The translations under genes and the position numbers were made by a program. Below are positions 14,480-23,326 of a stretch of 31,326 bases of DNA, one piece after another. How positions within the stretch are numbered: position 1 is the stretch's first letter; the number at the start of each line of letters is the position of its first letter. Below the pieces are notes generated by a model, which saw only the letters and a program-made list of their open reading frames with translations, did no database searches and was not told the origin of the DNA. The DNA is from an uncultured Clostridia bacterium (GTDB taxonomy: Bacteria; Bacillota; Clostridia; UBA1381), in contig CALXSW010000072.1 in assembly GCA_944391255.1 (NCBI GenBank), positions 1-31,326 on the forward strand, written 5' to 3'.

Positions 14480-15541
14480 TCAGAATGACCATGCGGTAAC
14501 TATATCATATATTCTGCTGACGCACGTTATAGCCTGCTGCACAGACATGTATTCTGTAGGATTTACATTATTTTGAGCGTCTACAGACAATATGCCCTTA
14601 TCCATGCACCACATCATGCTGAACACAGCCCAGTCCGCCACCTTTGACTTATCCGCGGCAGATATCGCCTTTTCGGAGCTTACATACACAAACTTATCCG
14701 CGACACGCGTAAACATAGCCGCTGCCTCCTGACGCGTTATGCGTCCTGACGGGTCAAAATGAGTGTCGTCCTTTCCGTTTATTATGCCAAGCGCGTTAAG
14801 CTTCACTATCGACGGATCATTATACAGACAGTCTACAAATCTGTCCGGCTGATATGTTACGCCCTTGTCCTCAAGATATTTATCGATACTCGCATAATTA
14901 CCTGCCACAGTAATAAGATTAGCCAGCAGCACCGCCATCTGCTCACGTGTTATGCTGCTTTCATACTTATCTGTAAACTCATAAGGCACCAGACTTTTTG
15001 ATGCTGCCTCTACTACCTCATCCTGCGCCCACTGCGCCGATGGAAGTTTAAGAAAATCATTTGCAAGAGCAGTATTTTTCATTACGCCGCCATAAACATC
15101 CTCTCCGCCTATCGAGTCATAAAACTGACTTGCAAGATACGAGAGCACCGCGGTGTCCTGAGCGGCAGGCATATAGCATATATAGTTATACGCGCCGTAT
15201 GTGCCTATCTGTATACCTGAATTATAAAAATAGCTTATATTATTTCCGCTTCTTGTGTTAAAGTTGACACAAACTCCTCTAAACGGAGTAGGATTAACTT
15301 TTCTCCAGACTGTCACATTACTTGCAGCATAATAAAAATCCTTTATCTCCTCGCTTGTGAGGTTTCTATAAGTATTATGCTCCAGATCACATATAGTCGC
15401 TGACTCTATTTCCGAAACATCGTATATTCCGAGCGCGTCGGCAAATGTCATAGACATCGGAAGATCGATCACATTATATGCCATAGCGTTCATACTTATC
15501 GTGAGAATAGCCATAACGACCGCAAAAATCTTTTTAAGCAT
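14480..15541 (-). CDS. Secreted SLH-domain protein of unknown function
   Basis: This is an exported surface protein of 353 residues. A signal peptide (about 1-21, ending AMA) is followed by an N-terminal domain of about 130 residues that I do not recognise. It includes IESATICDLEHNTYRNLT and resembles domains that read a small ligand or polymer, but no motif is decisive. The C-terminal half has three SLH repeats (about 165-350): SSITREQMAVLLANL, then GRITRQEAAAMFTRV, then EYMSVQQAITCVSRI. These are predicted to bind secondary wall polymer. GGAG lies at good spacing before the ATG. It starts only 22 bp after the copper-amine-oxidase-N-domain gene and ends at a strong terminator, so it closes the pyrE operon. 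Confidence 0.82.
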   Translation of the reverse strand: MLKKIFAVVMAILTISMNAMAYNVIDLPMSMTFADALGIYDVSEIESATICDLEHNTYRNLTSEEIKDFYYAASNVTVWRKVNPTPFRGVCVNFNTRSGNNISYFYNSGIQIGTYGAYNYICYMPAAQDTAVLSYLASQFYDSIGGEDVYGGVMKNTALANDFLKLPSAQWAQDEVVEAASKSLVPYEFTDKYESSITREQMAVLLANLITVAGNYASIDKYLEDKGVTYQPDRFVDCLYNDPSIVKLNALGIINGKDDTHFDPSGRITRQEAAAMFTRVADKFVYVSSEKAISAADKSKVADWAVFSMMWCMDKGILSVDAQNNVNPTEYMSVQQAITCVSRIYDIVTAWSF

Positions 15542-15563
15542 CTAAAATGTTCTCTCCTTAAGT

Positions 15564-16766
15564 TTATACTCTGTACGGTATCAGCACAGCCTTTTTACCG
15601 TCTGGGAACTCAACATACAGCTCCACCTCACGCGGATCATTTTCATTATAATAGCCGTTTAAAAGCTTAAAATGCGTTATTGATGAGGTGTCTATAACTC
15701 CGCTGTCAGGTATCGCGCTGATGTATGAACCCGGTGTGTAATTATCAGTATATATTATATGATACAGCATCATATCATCATAAGTCTTATACAGATTTCT
15801 GTCATAGATGCCATCTATCTTTATCGTGTACATCTTAACACTGTCCGTCTCATACTTATATATAGCCGGCGAAACCATTATATCGGTAAATGACACGCCT
15901 GTAAGATCAGACAGCAGCCAGCCCGTTCCGCTTACGAACATATTTGACGCATACGAAATACTTGACGGGGTGTTGTTATACTGCAGCTGCGTGAGTATGC
16001 CGTTTGAATACCTGTAAAAATATGCTGTTGATACATTCTCATTCTCAGTTATAACGATCTCCTTAAGATCGTCCGAATTGTCAAGATCGACCACGGCTAT
16101 GGAAGAAACATTCAAAAGATCGCCTATGTTAGCTGTGTAATCCACGCCGTTTATCTTAAGCGCCGGAACTGTGATATTTGACATATCGTCAGTCTTATTG
16201 AATTCAATAACATCAGCCTTGCCGTCATTATCGAGATCCACTCCATCGATCGTCTTGTTTTCCGCCGTGTAGACCTCAGCCGCGTCCGCAAGTGTCTTAA
16301 ATCCCTGTTTTCTTGATGAATACGCTCTGTACGGCTTTCCGTCAGTCGATATAAGCACCATGCTGTGGAATCCGTCCCATGTTACAGAGAAATCCATCGC
16401 CTCTGAAATCGCGCGGACAGGTATAAGCATACGGTCATTTATTATTGCCGCCGGCACATCAAGCTCTACCTCTTCGCCGTTCTTATACATTATTCCGCTT
16501 CCGAACGTGATTATTACCTCGTAATCATCTTTTGTGATAGTAGCTGTAAGATTCTCCTGATCCCAGCCAACCGTTGCGCCTGCCTGTTCAAATACCGCTC
16601 TTATAGGAACGAGCGTTCTGTCGTTCATTATAACAGGATTCTGATCAAATGTGACCTGCTCATTGTCAACAAGAACAGTTATCACATCTTCCTCGGCATG
16701 TGCCGCCGGCGCGATGATCATGCACGCGCACGCCGCAGCAGCGAGAAATACGCTTTTTAATTTCAT
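15564..16766 (-). CDS. Secreted protein with copper amine oxidase N-terminal-like domains
   Basis: The ATG at 16766 gives a 400-residue protein with a clear signal peptide (MKLKSVFLAAAACACMIIAP, cleaved near AHA). Upstream in-frame starts would run into pyrE and are rejected, although a GTG four codons earlier cannot be excluded. Two repeats of the copper-amine-oxidase N-terminal-like domain, common in clostridial surface proteins, lie at about 28-140. Typical cores are IMNDRTLVPIRAVFEQAG and IINDRMLIPVRAISEAMD. The rest is a beta-rich segment with DLDNDGKADVIEF near 180, like the FG-GAP/VCBS-type calcium-binding loops. Despite the domain name there is no oxidase catalytic domain; the domain is probably a wall-binding or structural module. 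It lies between pyrE and the SLH protein. Confidence 0.8.
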   Translation of the reverse strand: MKLKSVFLAAAACACMIIAPAAHAEEDVITVLVDNEQVTFDQNPVIMNDRTLVPIRAVFEQAGATVGWDQENLTATITKDDYEVIITFGSGIMYKNGEEVELDVPAAIINDRMLIPVRAISEAMDFSVTWDGFHSMVLISTDGKPYRAYSSRKQGFKTLADAAEVYTAENKTIDGVDLDNDGKADVIEFNKTDDMSNITVPALKINGVDYTANIGDLLNVSSIAVVDLDNSDDLKEIVITENENVSTAYFYRYSNGILTQLQYNNTPSSISYASNMFVSGTGWLLSDLTGVSFTDIMVSPAIYKYETDSVKMYTIKIDGIYDRNLYKTYDDMMLYHIIYTDNYTPGSYISAIPDSGVIDTSSITHFKLLNGYYNENDPREVELYVEFPDGKKAVLIPYRV

Positions 16767-16786
16767 AGCTTTCACCATTCCTTTCT

Positions 16787-16828
16787 GCCGCGGCAAAGAG
16801 CGCGGCATTCCGAAAAAAGTTTTCCGGA
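16787..16828 (-). other. Two hairpins in the pyrE-downstream spacer
   Basis: Directly after the pyrE stop the minus strand can form TCCGGAAA/TTTTCGGA (8 bp, one G-U; 16821-16828 with 16809-16816). A second stem then forms, GCCGCG/CGCGGC (16801-16806 with 16787-16792). Neither is followed by a T run, so they are unlikely to be full terminators. They may act as mRNA processing or stability elements that lower or separate expression of the downstream surface-protein genes. Confidence 0.35.
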
Positions 16829-17491
16829 TCAAAGAATACAATACTTAGCCATGTATTCTTCCATTTTCGGTATCATATCGTCATACTTTCCCGATGCCTT
16901 GAGATATTCATATATATCGGCAACAGTTACGATAGCGTGTACCTTTATTCCAAAATCTTCTCCTACTTCCATGATAGCCGTCTTTCCAGGTGTCGTTCCC
17001 ACCTCGCAGCGGTTCACAGAAATAAACATATCATTTACCGTTACATCAGCCGCGCCTTTAAGTATAGGCATCGTTTCACGTATAGCTGTTCCGGCTGTTA
17101 TAACGTCCTCTATTATTATCACCTTATCGCCGTTCTGAGGCTTATATCCTACGATCGAGCCGCCTTCTCCATGATCCTTTTCTTCCTTGCGGTTAAAGAA
17201 ATAAGGCTTATCGATACCATACTCATTATAGAGCGACGCGGCAGCTGACGCCGCAAGAGGGATACCCTTATAAGCCGGTCCGAACATACAGTCAAAATCA
17301 TCACCTATTGTTTCTTTTACAAGCGACGCGTAAAACTTTCCAAGTGTTGCTATCTGCTTTCCTGTTCTATAGTTTCCCGTATTTACAAAATAAGGCGTGT
17401 TTCTTCCGCTCTTTGTCACAAAATCGCCGAAACGGAGAACGTCCGATTCCATCATAAACTCTATAAATTCTTTTTTAGCTTCTGTAAGCAT
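16829..17491 (-). CDS. pyrE: Orotate phosphoribosyltransferase
   Basis: PyrE joins orotate and PRPP to form OMP in pyrimidine synthesis. The ATG at 17491 follows AGGAGG and yields 220 residues, the usual length; an upstream TTG in the same frame would include the ribosome binding site. Signatures are FVTKSGRNTPYFVNTG near the N-terminus, the mobile catalytic loop FNRKEEKDHGEGG (about 100-112) and the PRPP motif VIIIEDVITAGTA (about 125-137). No other pyr gene is adjacent. The gene has its own promoter, and its leader of about 75 nt holds only a small CGGCA/TGCCG hairpin and no recognisable PyrR attenuator. It is followed by two secreted-protein genes. Confidence 0.96.
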   Translation of the reverse strand: MLTEAKKEFIEFMMESDVLRFGDFVTKSGRNTPYFVNTGNYRTGKQIATLGKFYASLVKETIGDDFDCMFGPAYKGIPLAASAAASLYNEYGIDKPYFFNRKEEKDHGEGGSIVGYKPQNGDKVIIIEDVITAGTAIRETMPILKGAADVTVNDMFISVNRCEVGTTPGKTAIMEVGEDFGIKVHAIVTVADIYEYLKASGKYDDMIPKMEEYMAKYCIL

Positions 17492-17574
17492 ATCAAGTCC
17501 TCCTAACAAAAAATCAAAAACAATGTTGCTGAAACGGCAATATTAAGTATGCCGCAAAACTATATACATATATT

Positions 17575-17603
17575 ATTATATCACACTTTCCTCGTTTTGT
17601 AAA
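17575..17603 (-). promoter_or_regulatory. Sigma-A-type promoter of pyrE
   Basis: TTTACA (17603-17598), a 17-bp spacer and a perfect TATAAT (17580-17575) on the minus strand lie about 85 bp upstream of the pyrE ATG. Confidence 0.85.
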
Positions 17604-17645
17604 TATCTTTCCGGCAAAAACTTGACCGGTGGATACTGGATATAT

Positions 17646-17686
17646 GAAAAGCCGAGATCCGCATTTTACGCGTTTCCCGGCTTTTC
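17646..17686 (-). terminator. Intrinsic terminator after the serine hydrolase gene
   Basis: GAAAAGCCGGGA pairs with TCTCGGCTTTTC on the minus strand (12 bp, one G-U). The T-rich 3' arm and following AT-rich DNA serve as the U-tract. It lies about 20 bp after the stop codon and just upstream of the pyrE promoter. Confidence 0.8.
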
Positions 17687-17704
17687 TTTGTCATTTATTG
17701 TTCG

Positions 17705-19066
17705 TCATTCATTTACATAATCGTATATTTCCGCTGACATATCCGCTATTCTTTCACATGCCTTATTCGTATCTGTAAGATCATCAGCTATTATTACAAG
17801 TATATATGTGCATGACGGGGAATAAACTATAGCCGCGTCGCCCTGCACATATTCAAGCTCACCTGTCTTATTCGCCACCTCAACACCTTCGGGTATACCG
17901 GCCGGTATTTTGTGGCGCACCTGCTGCTGCTTCATAAGTCCGAGGATCTTCGATGAATACTCCTCGTTAACTATCTGACCCTTAAGCAGCATATCGAGAT
18001 ACGCGCCGCAGTCATTTACAGATGTGAAGTTAAAATTATCCTTATCGCCCTGATAATATGTTCCTGTCTCCGAAAATCCGGCATCATGAGCAACCTTTGT
18101 TGTATACTCCATTCCGGTGCTGTACGTTCCGCCGCCGAGCATTCTCGCCAACGTCTGCCACGCCTCGTTATCGCTCCATGTGATCATACGCCTTAGCAGC
18201 TCCTCCGTTTGGGCGCTGTCGCTCAGAGTTCCCTCGTTTATCCTTGTGTATACAGCTTGTATCACAAAAAGCTTTATAAGACTTGCTGAATAGACCTGAT
18301 GGCTGTTTATGCTTATGACCTCGTCGGTGTCAGTATCCTTAAAATACAGTGACCAGTCGCCCTCGTACATAGCCATTTTTGATGAGAGTATCTCCTGAAG
18401 AAGAGTATAGCTCTTTTTGAGATGTGTAAGCCGGTTAAGAGGATTTATTATCATGCATACAAGCCTTGTTATATCCTCACGCGTGGCGGATATTTCCGTT
18501 GAGTACGCTGTATTTATATTGCTGTCAAGCGTCACTCCGGTATTATACAGCTTTATAACACTGCCGCTGTCAGCGCTCTTTTCCATTCCCCTGTATTGCT
18601 TTATATCGGCATACACCGTATATGTATCATCGACGTAATGGCCGAAAACTGCCGCCACATCATCACGCGTAACATACTCTAACTTGTCGCGTCCGAAATC
18701 ATGCCATATCCCGTATTTTTCCGCCGTTGCGATATACTCGTCTATTTCGGGATTATACCATGTATGCGTGCGCTCAATATTGTGTATCTCCTCATAGAGC
18801 GCGTCCGCTATATACGCAAGCTCATTTATCGTGATCTTATCATCAACTCCGAAATCACCGCCGCCGCTTGAGCCTACTATACCTCGTTTATAAACAAGCT
18901 CCACATAAGGGCTCAGCTCAGCCGACACATCGTTAAATACAGGTATATACTCCCCCTCGCTGTCATTTGTAGTCGTGACCGGCAGCTTTACCAGTATCAC
19001 CATCAATACAACAAGAATGAGCATAGCTGCTCTTATAAGTATCTCACCCGTCTTTTTTCTGATCAA
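17705..19066 (-). CDS. Membrane-anchored SLH-like/serine hydrolase (class A beta-lactamase fold) fusion
   Basis: This 453-residue protein has an N-terminal TM anchor (about 10-30). Three degenerate SLH-like segments follow (about 44-205; FNDVSAELSPYVELVYKRG is the clearest), then a C-terminal serine hydrolase domain (about 225-450). Active-site motifs of the penicillin-recognising superfamily are present: YSASLIK (Ser 262, Lys 265), SDN at 298-300 and KTG at 400-402. A class A ExxLN deacylation motif is not visible in the segment after SDN, so a D,D-peptidase-like or other wall activity is at least as likely as antibiotic hydrolysis. The start is TTG at 19066, preceded by GGGGGG; its TTGA overlaps the recD2 stop by 4 bp. 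It is the last gene of the decarboxylase-recD2 operon. Confidence 0.85.
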   Translation of the reverse strand: MIRKKTGEILIRAAMLILVVLMVILVKLPVTTTNDSEGEYIPVFNDVSAELSPYVELVYKRGIVGSSGGGDFGVDDKITINELAYIADALYEEIHNIERTHTWYNPEIDEYIATAEKYGIWHDFGRDKLEYVTRDDVAAVFGHYVDDTYTVYADIKQYRGMEKSADSGSVIKLYNTGVTLDSNINTAYSTEISATREDITRLVCMIINPLNRLTHLKKSYTLLQEILSSKMAMYEGDWSLYFKDTDTDEVISINSHQVYSASLIKLFVIQAVYTRINEGTLSDSAQTEELLRRMITWSDNEAWQTLARMLGGGTYSTGMEYTTKVAHDAGFSETGTYYQGDKDNFNFTSVNDCGAYLDMLLKGQIVNEEYSSKILGLMKQQQVRHKIPAGIPEGVEVANKTGELEYVQGDAAIVYSPSCTYILVIIADDLTDTNKACERIADMSAEIYDYVNE

Positions 19067-21312
19067 TTATCAGCCCCCCTTTCCGGTTTACTGTCTTTAA
19101 GCGCCTTCTTTATATCGCAAAGACGCTCGCACAGTCCGGTAAATCGCTTTGTATACGAATTATTCTTCGTCATCTTCATGATCGTCTGATCACTTCCGAC
19201 AAGCACGACCATGCTTTTAGCTCTCGTTATAGCTGTATAAAACAGATTCCTGCTCATGAGCATAGGTATATAAGAGCAAACCGCCATTATCACAAACGGG
19301 AATTCGCTTCCCTGACTTTTATGCACCGTTATCGCATACGCCAGATCAAGCTCGTCAAGGTTTGAGAACGGATATTCTACGATCTTGTCATCAAATGTCA
19401 CTATCATATACTTATCCTCTGAATGGATACTGTCGATCATACCCATGTCTCCGTTATATATCCCCATTCCTCCGGCGTCGTTTGATCTCGTGTATACTAT
19501 ATCGTAATTATTACGCGTCTGCATAACCTTGTCGCCCTCGCGGAATATTGTTTTTCCGTAGCTGTACTCGCGTTTTTTTCTATCCGGCGGATTAATGCTG
19601 AGCTGAAGTCTTTTATTGAGCTCTATAGTCCCTGTTATTCCCTTTTTCATAGGGCTTATGACCTGTATATCGTTTACAGGATCGAGTGAATACGTTTTTG
19701 GCAGTCTGTCTTTATACAGCTCCGCTATCGTATCTACCGCCATATTGTGATTTAATCTCCGCATAAAGAAAAAATCCTTTGTCCTGTCATATATCTCCGG
19801 CATTTCGCCGCGGTTTATCTTATGCGCGTTTACGATTATAAGACTTTCCTCCGACTGCCTGAAAATTTTAGTGAGCTTTATAACGGGAATAGTCTGCGAT
19901 TCTATTATATCATGGAGAACATTGCCCGGGCCGACAGACGGCAGCTGATCGCTGTCACCTGAAAATATAACGCACGCTCCGGGCTTGAGCGCCCTCAAAA
20001 ACGACGCCATAAGCGGCGTGTCGACCATGCTGACCTCGTCTAATATCACAACGTCCTCCTTGAGAGGATTTTCCTCGTCGTGCGCGAAAAGATGGACTCC
20101 CCCGCTCATCTGCGCGCATAAGAGGCGGTGTATAGTCTTTGCCTCTCTGCCCGTTATCTGCGTCATTCGCTTTGCCGCGCGTCCTGTTGGGGCGGCTAAA
20201 GCGATTTTAAGCTTTTTCTTCTCGAACAGCTCGATTATAGTGTTTATAGTAGTCGTCTTTCCTGTTCCGGGGCCTCCTGTAAGTATCATACAGCCTGTAG
20301 AAAGAGCCGTGACAACGGCATCTCTCTGCTCCGACGCGAGAGATATCCCGCTTTCAGCCTCAAAATCATCTATCTCCCTTTCCGCGTCATCTGCCGTCAT
20401 AGTGAATGCTCTCTTTGCCCCTGCCATTGACGAAAGTCTTCTCGCTATATAAAATTCATCGTGATAGAACGAATAAAAATAATATACTTCCGTGTTATCT
20501 ATATTGTCAAAAAATATTTCACGCTCCGCCAGAAGCTCTGAAACAGCGTTTTCCACTTCCGTTTCCTCAACTCTAAGCTCATAGACGGCATGATCTATCA
20601 GCATACGCCGCGGCATATATGTGTGTCCGCTCACATAGGCGGCCTCTTTAAGATAATATACAACGGCGCTCTTTATCCTCATCGGGTTGTTTTTCGGCAG
20701 TCCGATATTAAACGCTATTATATCCGCCGTTCTGAACGTTATGCCCTCTACCCTGTCGGCAAGTGAATACGGGTTCTGCTTTATTTTTTCAACCGCTTCC
20801 GCCCCGAATATCTTATGTATCTTTACTGCGAGATTTGCCGAAATATTATATTGCTGCAAAAACATTATAATATTCTGAACGGCTCGCTGCTCACAGAACG
20901 ATTTGCTTATAGTTTCGGCGCGCTCCTTGTTTATACCCTTTATCTCCGCCAGCCGCTGAGGCTCTGTCATTATAACGTTGAAAACATCAGCTCCGAACGC
21001 TGCGACAAGCTTTTTAGCCGTAGCCTCTCTGACACCTTTTATTATTCCGGAAGCGAGATATTTTATCATCGCCTGCTCATCTGACGGCATAACTGTGCTG
21101 TACAGCTCAACTTTGAACTGCTCGCCGTATTCGGGATGTCTTACCCATTTCCCGGTAAGCTCCGCCGTTTCGCCCTCCGATATAGTAGGCATATATCCAA
21201 CAGCGTAAAACTGTCCTTCCTCCTTTGAATCAACCTCGCATATCGAATAACCGTTATCCTCGTTCCGGTATACGATCGTTTCTATCACCGCTTCAATAGT
21301 TATTCTTTCCAT
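19063..21312 (-). CDS. recD2: RecD2-type ATP-dependent 5'-3' DNA helicase
   Basis: RecD2 (YrrC) is a superfamily 1B helicase found in bacteria irrespective of RecBC; it acts in repair and replication-fork stability. The 749-residue length and the long N-terminal OB/helix-hairpin-helix region (IKGVREATAKKLVAAFG near 91-107, and the EIKGINKERAETI repeat) distinguish it from RecD of RecBCD. Helicase motifs include Walker A GGPGTGKTTT (346-355), APTGRAAKRM, Walker B VVILDEVSMVD (421-431), GDSDQLPSVGPGNVL and the C-terminal AITVHKSQGSEFPFV and LFYTAITRAK. The ATG lies one base after the stop of the decarboxylase gene with no clear ribosome binding site, suggesting translational coupling. No recB or recC is seen. 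Confidence 0.95.
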   Translation of the reverse strand: MERITIEAVIETIVYRNEDNGYSICEVDSKEEGQFYAVGYMPTISEGETAELTGKWVRHPEYGEQFKVELYSTVMPSDEQAMIKYLASGIIKGVREATAKKLVAAFGADVFNVIMTEPQRLAEIKGINKERAETISKSFCEQRAVQNIIMFLQQYNISANLAVKIHKIFGAEAVEKIKQNPYSLADRVEGITFRTADIIAFNIGLPKNNPMRIKSAVVYYLKEAAYVSGHTYMPRRMLIDHAVYELRVEETEVENAVSELLAEREIFFDNIDNTEVYYFYSFYHDEFYIARRLSSMAGAKRAFTMTADDAEREIDDFEAESGISLASEQRDAVVTALSTGCMILTGGPGTGKTTTINTIIELFEKKKLKIALAAPTGRAAKRMTQITGREAKTIHRLLCAQMSGGVHLFAHDEENPLKEDVVILDEVSMVDTPLMASFLRALKPGACVIFSGDSDQLPSVGPGNVLHDIIESQTIPVIKLTKIFRQSEESLIIVNAHKINRGEMPEIYDRTKDFFFMRRLNHNMAVDTIAELYKDRLPKTYSLDPVNDIQVISPMKKGITGTIELNKRLQLSINPPDRKKREYSYGKTIFREGDKVMQTRNNYDIVYTRSNDAGGMGIYNGDMGMIDSIHSEDKYMIVTFDDKIVEYPFSNLDELDLAYAITVHKSQGSEFPFVIMAVCSYIPMLMSRNLFYTAITRAKSMVVLVGSDQTIMKMTKNNSYTKRFTGLCERLCDIKKALKDSKPERGADN

Positions 21313-21313
21313 T

Positions 21314-22660
21314 TTATATGACCACTTCTATTCTGCTGTCTTTTGCGCCCGATATTTTAGCGCCCTCTTTTTCGAGTCCGGTTATGTACTGTATATCCTC
21401 TTTTCTGATCACCGCTCCCGGCAATATCACCGATATCCCCGGCGGATATACCGTGACCGTCTGAGCCGAAATTCTCCCTTCCGATCCATTTATATGTATC
21501 GTTTCAGTATCTCCATACCATGCGTCAGACGGCGATAACACCTCCGGATAAGGCGGCGGAAGCTTTACCTTTATTTCATTTTCACGTTCCTTCAGATCGC
21601 CGCATATATCGCGCAGCGCGCGAAACAGCGCCATAAAATCACGATGCTCATTCCATGGAGTGGCGATCAGAACTATATTCATATAATCTGCCATTTCCAC
21701 ATCTATTCCGTACCGCTCCGATAACAGCCTGTCTATTTCAAATCCCGTCGTTTCATATTCTCTAAAGCAGAGAACTATTCTCGTTTCATCATCATTTTGG
21801 AGCGCCTTTATTTTTGAAGCCTGAGCTATGGCTTTTTTAAACTCTGCGCACTCTTTTATTATATCATCATAATTTATCTCAGAGAGCGCCGCCCTCGCCG
21901 CGTCGGCTGACGCCGCCACAGGATACGGCGGACTTGACGACTGAAATGATGTAAGCGCTTTCTTTACGCGCTTCATATCGACTCTGTCGCCTATAACGTG
22001 CAGATACGCCGCGCCGGTAAGCGCGTTTAGCGTCTTGTGCGCGCTCTGACACACCATATCGGCTCCCAGCTCCACAGCGCTTTTAGGGAATCTTTCATCT
22101 GCTGTAAAATGCGCGCCATGAGCCTCGTCCACAAGCAGCGGCACATCTGCGTCATGGCATTTTTTTGCTATATACTCTATATCCTTTACCTTCCCATAAT
22201 AATCAGGCGACACCACAATAACAGCTTTCACATCATCTGTTATATCAAAATCGCATAAGTCACTCAAAACAGCGAACTCGTCATCTGTCCTCATCGGTAT
22301 CAGCCGCAGTTTGCAGCCGCATATAGCGCACGCGTTCACCACGCTCTTGTGACAGTCGGCTGACGCGAGAACTGTGTCGCCCGGACGGCAGACTGATGAT
22401 ATCATAGCCTGAACACCCGCCGTAGAGCCGCCTGTCATTATAAAGCTGCGCTTTGTGCCAAAATGCTCGCTGAGCAGCGCGTTAGCGCGTTTTACATATT
22501 CGTCCTCATGATGAAGATCGACTGTCGCGCTCAGCTCCGTCACGTCGCACTTATAGATCTCCGGCACAAGACCTCTGCCGTTTTTATGCCCCGGCATGGC
22601 GAACGATATTCTCTTTTTCCTATGATAATCTATCAACCTGTTATAAATCGGCGCTTCCAT
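21314..22660 (-). CDS. Orn/Lys/Arg decarboxylase family PLP enzyme (short YaaO-like form)
   Basis: This is a PLP-dependent fold-I enzyme of the basic amino acid decarboxylase family, whose members make cadaverine, putrescine or agmatine. The ATG at 22660 has GGAG six bases upstream; an ATG four codons earlier lacks a site. The 448-residue form lacks the N-terminal wing domain of the inducible enterobacterial enzymes. Visible features are FAMPGHKNGRG near the N-terminus, FIMTGGSTAGVQAM for cofactor phosphate binding, VDEAHGAHF with the Asp that contacts the pyridine nitrogen, and SAHKTLNALTG with the Schiff-base Lys near 209. Substrate cannot be decided from sequence alone. It heads the operon with recD2 and the serine hydrolase and has a strong promoter. 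Confidence 0.88.
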   Translation of the reverse strand: MEAPIYNRLIDYHRKKRISFAMPGHKNGRGLVPEIYKCDVTELSATVDLHHEDEYVKRANALLSEHFGTKRSFIMTGGSTAGVQAMISSVCRPGDTVLASADCHKSVVNACAICGCKLRLIPMRTDDEFAVLSDLCDFDITDDVKAVIVVSPDYYGKVKDIEYIAKKCHDADVPLLVDEAHGAHFTADERFPKSAVELGADMVCQSAHKTLNALTGAAYLHVIGDRVDMKRVKKALTSFQSSSPPYPVAASADAARAALSEINYDDIIKECAEFKKAIAQASKIKALQNDDETRIVLCFREYETTGFEIDRLLSERYGIDVEMADYMNIVLIATPWNEHRDFMALFRALRDICGDLKERENEIKVKLPPPYPEVLSPSDAWYGDTETIHINGSEGRISAQTVTVYPPGISVILPGAVIRKEDIQYITGLEKEGAKISGAKDSRIEVVI

Positions 22661-22706
22661 TTCCTTCTCCATATCATCTGTAAAATCATACTTACTCTCA
22701 TTATAT

Positions 22707-22735
22707 ATTATACCTGACTGTTATCCATTTGTAAA
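22707..22735 (-). promoter_or_regulatory. Sigma-A-type promoter of the decarboxylase-recD2 operon
   Basis: TTTACA (22735-22730), 17 bp and a perfect TATAAT (22712-22707) on the minus strand give a leader of about 40 nt. The box is divergent from the promoter of the plus-strand operon, with 53 bp between the two -35 elements. Confidence 0.85.
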
Positions 22736-22788
22736 GCAGAAAATCATCTCAATATACAGCAAATTTCCGCACAATAAATGTTTTATTA

Positions 22789-22817
22789 TTGATTTTAAGC
22801 ATAAATTATGGTAAAAT
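22789..22817 (+). promoter_or_regulatory. Sigma-A-type promoter of the Cys-rich protein-nitroreductase operon
   Basis: TTGATT (22789-22794), 17 bp and TAAAAT (22812-22817) on the plus strand lie about 35 bp before the ATG at 22853. Confidence 0.78.
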
Positions 22818-22852
22818 ATGTATATATAAATAAAAAAAACAGGAGGACGACC

Positions 22853-23305
22853 ATGGAAAAAAGCAGAGTTATAGAAGCGGCAAAGAAACATAAATCAGGC
22901 TACAACTGCTGTCAGGCAGTTATATGCACATACGCTGATCTATTGGGCATTGATGAAAAAACAGCGTTCAGAGTTGCTGAAGGATTTGGTCTTGGCGTTT
23001 CGAAGAAATACAGAACGTGCGGCTCATGCTGCGCTATGGTTCTCGCGGCAGGACTTAAAAATTCAGACGCGAACATGAGCGAGCCGAAATCAAAGCTCGC
23101 CACATTCGATATAGGCCATAACATGATAGATATGTTCGAGAAGAAAAACGGAACGAGCTTATGCAGCGAATTGCGTGGAAGTGACGGAGTCACAGACCGC
23201 ATACGCAGCTGCCGCGGCTGCGTTATGGACTGCGCACAGATCATAGAAAAAACAATTTTTGAGGGTATGTTCGAGCCGTATGACGGGCCTGAAGAATACG
23301 AATGA
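22853..23305 (+). CDS. C_GCAxxG_C_C family Cys-rich protein
   Basis: The ATG at 22853 is chosen because AGGAGG lies just upstream; an in-frame ATG at 22808 falls inside the promoter. The 150-residue soluble protein has ten cysteines. They group as YNCCQAVIC (19, 20, 25), RTCGSCCAMVLAAGL (56, 59, 60), a single Cys at 104 in SLCSELRG, and SCRGCVMDC (120, 123, 127). This arrangement matches the C_GCAxxG_C_C family (PF09719 type), often next to redox genes in anaerobes. The biochemical role is unknown; metal, Fe-S or thiol redox binding is inferred from the cysteines only. The central block reads CGSCCAMVLAAG rather than the more usual GCGAxxG pattern. It is 21 bp upstream of a nitroreductase gene. 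Confidence 0.85.
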   Translation: MEKSRVIEAAKKHKSGYNCCQAVICTYADLLGIDEKTAFRVAEGFGLGVSKKYRTCGSCCAMVLAAGLKNSDANMSEPKSKLATFDIGHNMIDMFEKKNGTSLCSELRGSDGVTDRIRSCRGCVMDCAQIIEKTIFEGMFEPYDGPEEYE

Positions 23306-23326
23306 TCATTTTATCGGAGGCATAGT

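Noticed and set aside
17505..17575. PyrR-type attenuator or pyrimidine riboswitch in the pyrE leader
   Set aside because: Only a 5-bp CGGCA/TGCCG hairpin is present and no terminator or PyrR-binding loop precedes the gene.
17705..19066. A true class A beta-lactamase resistance gene
   Set aside because: SxxK, SDN and KTG occur across the penicillin-recognising superfamily; the ExxLN motif is not seen and the SLH-like part points to the wall.
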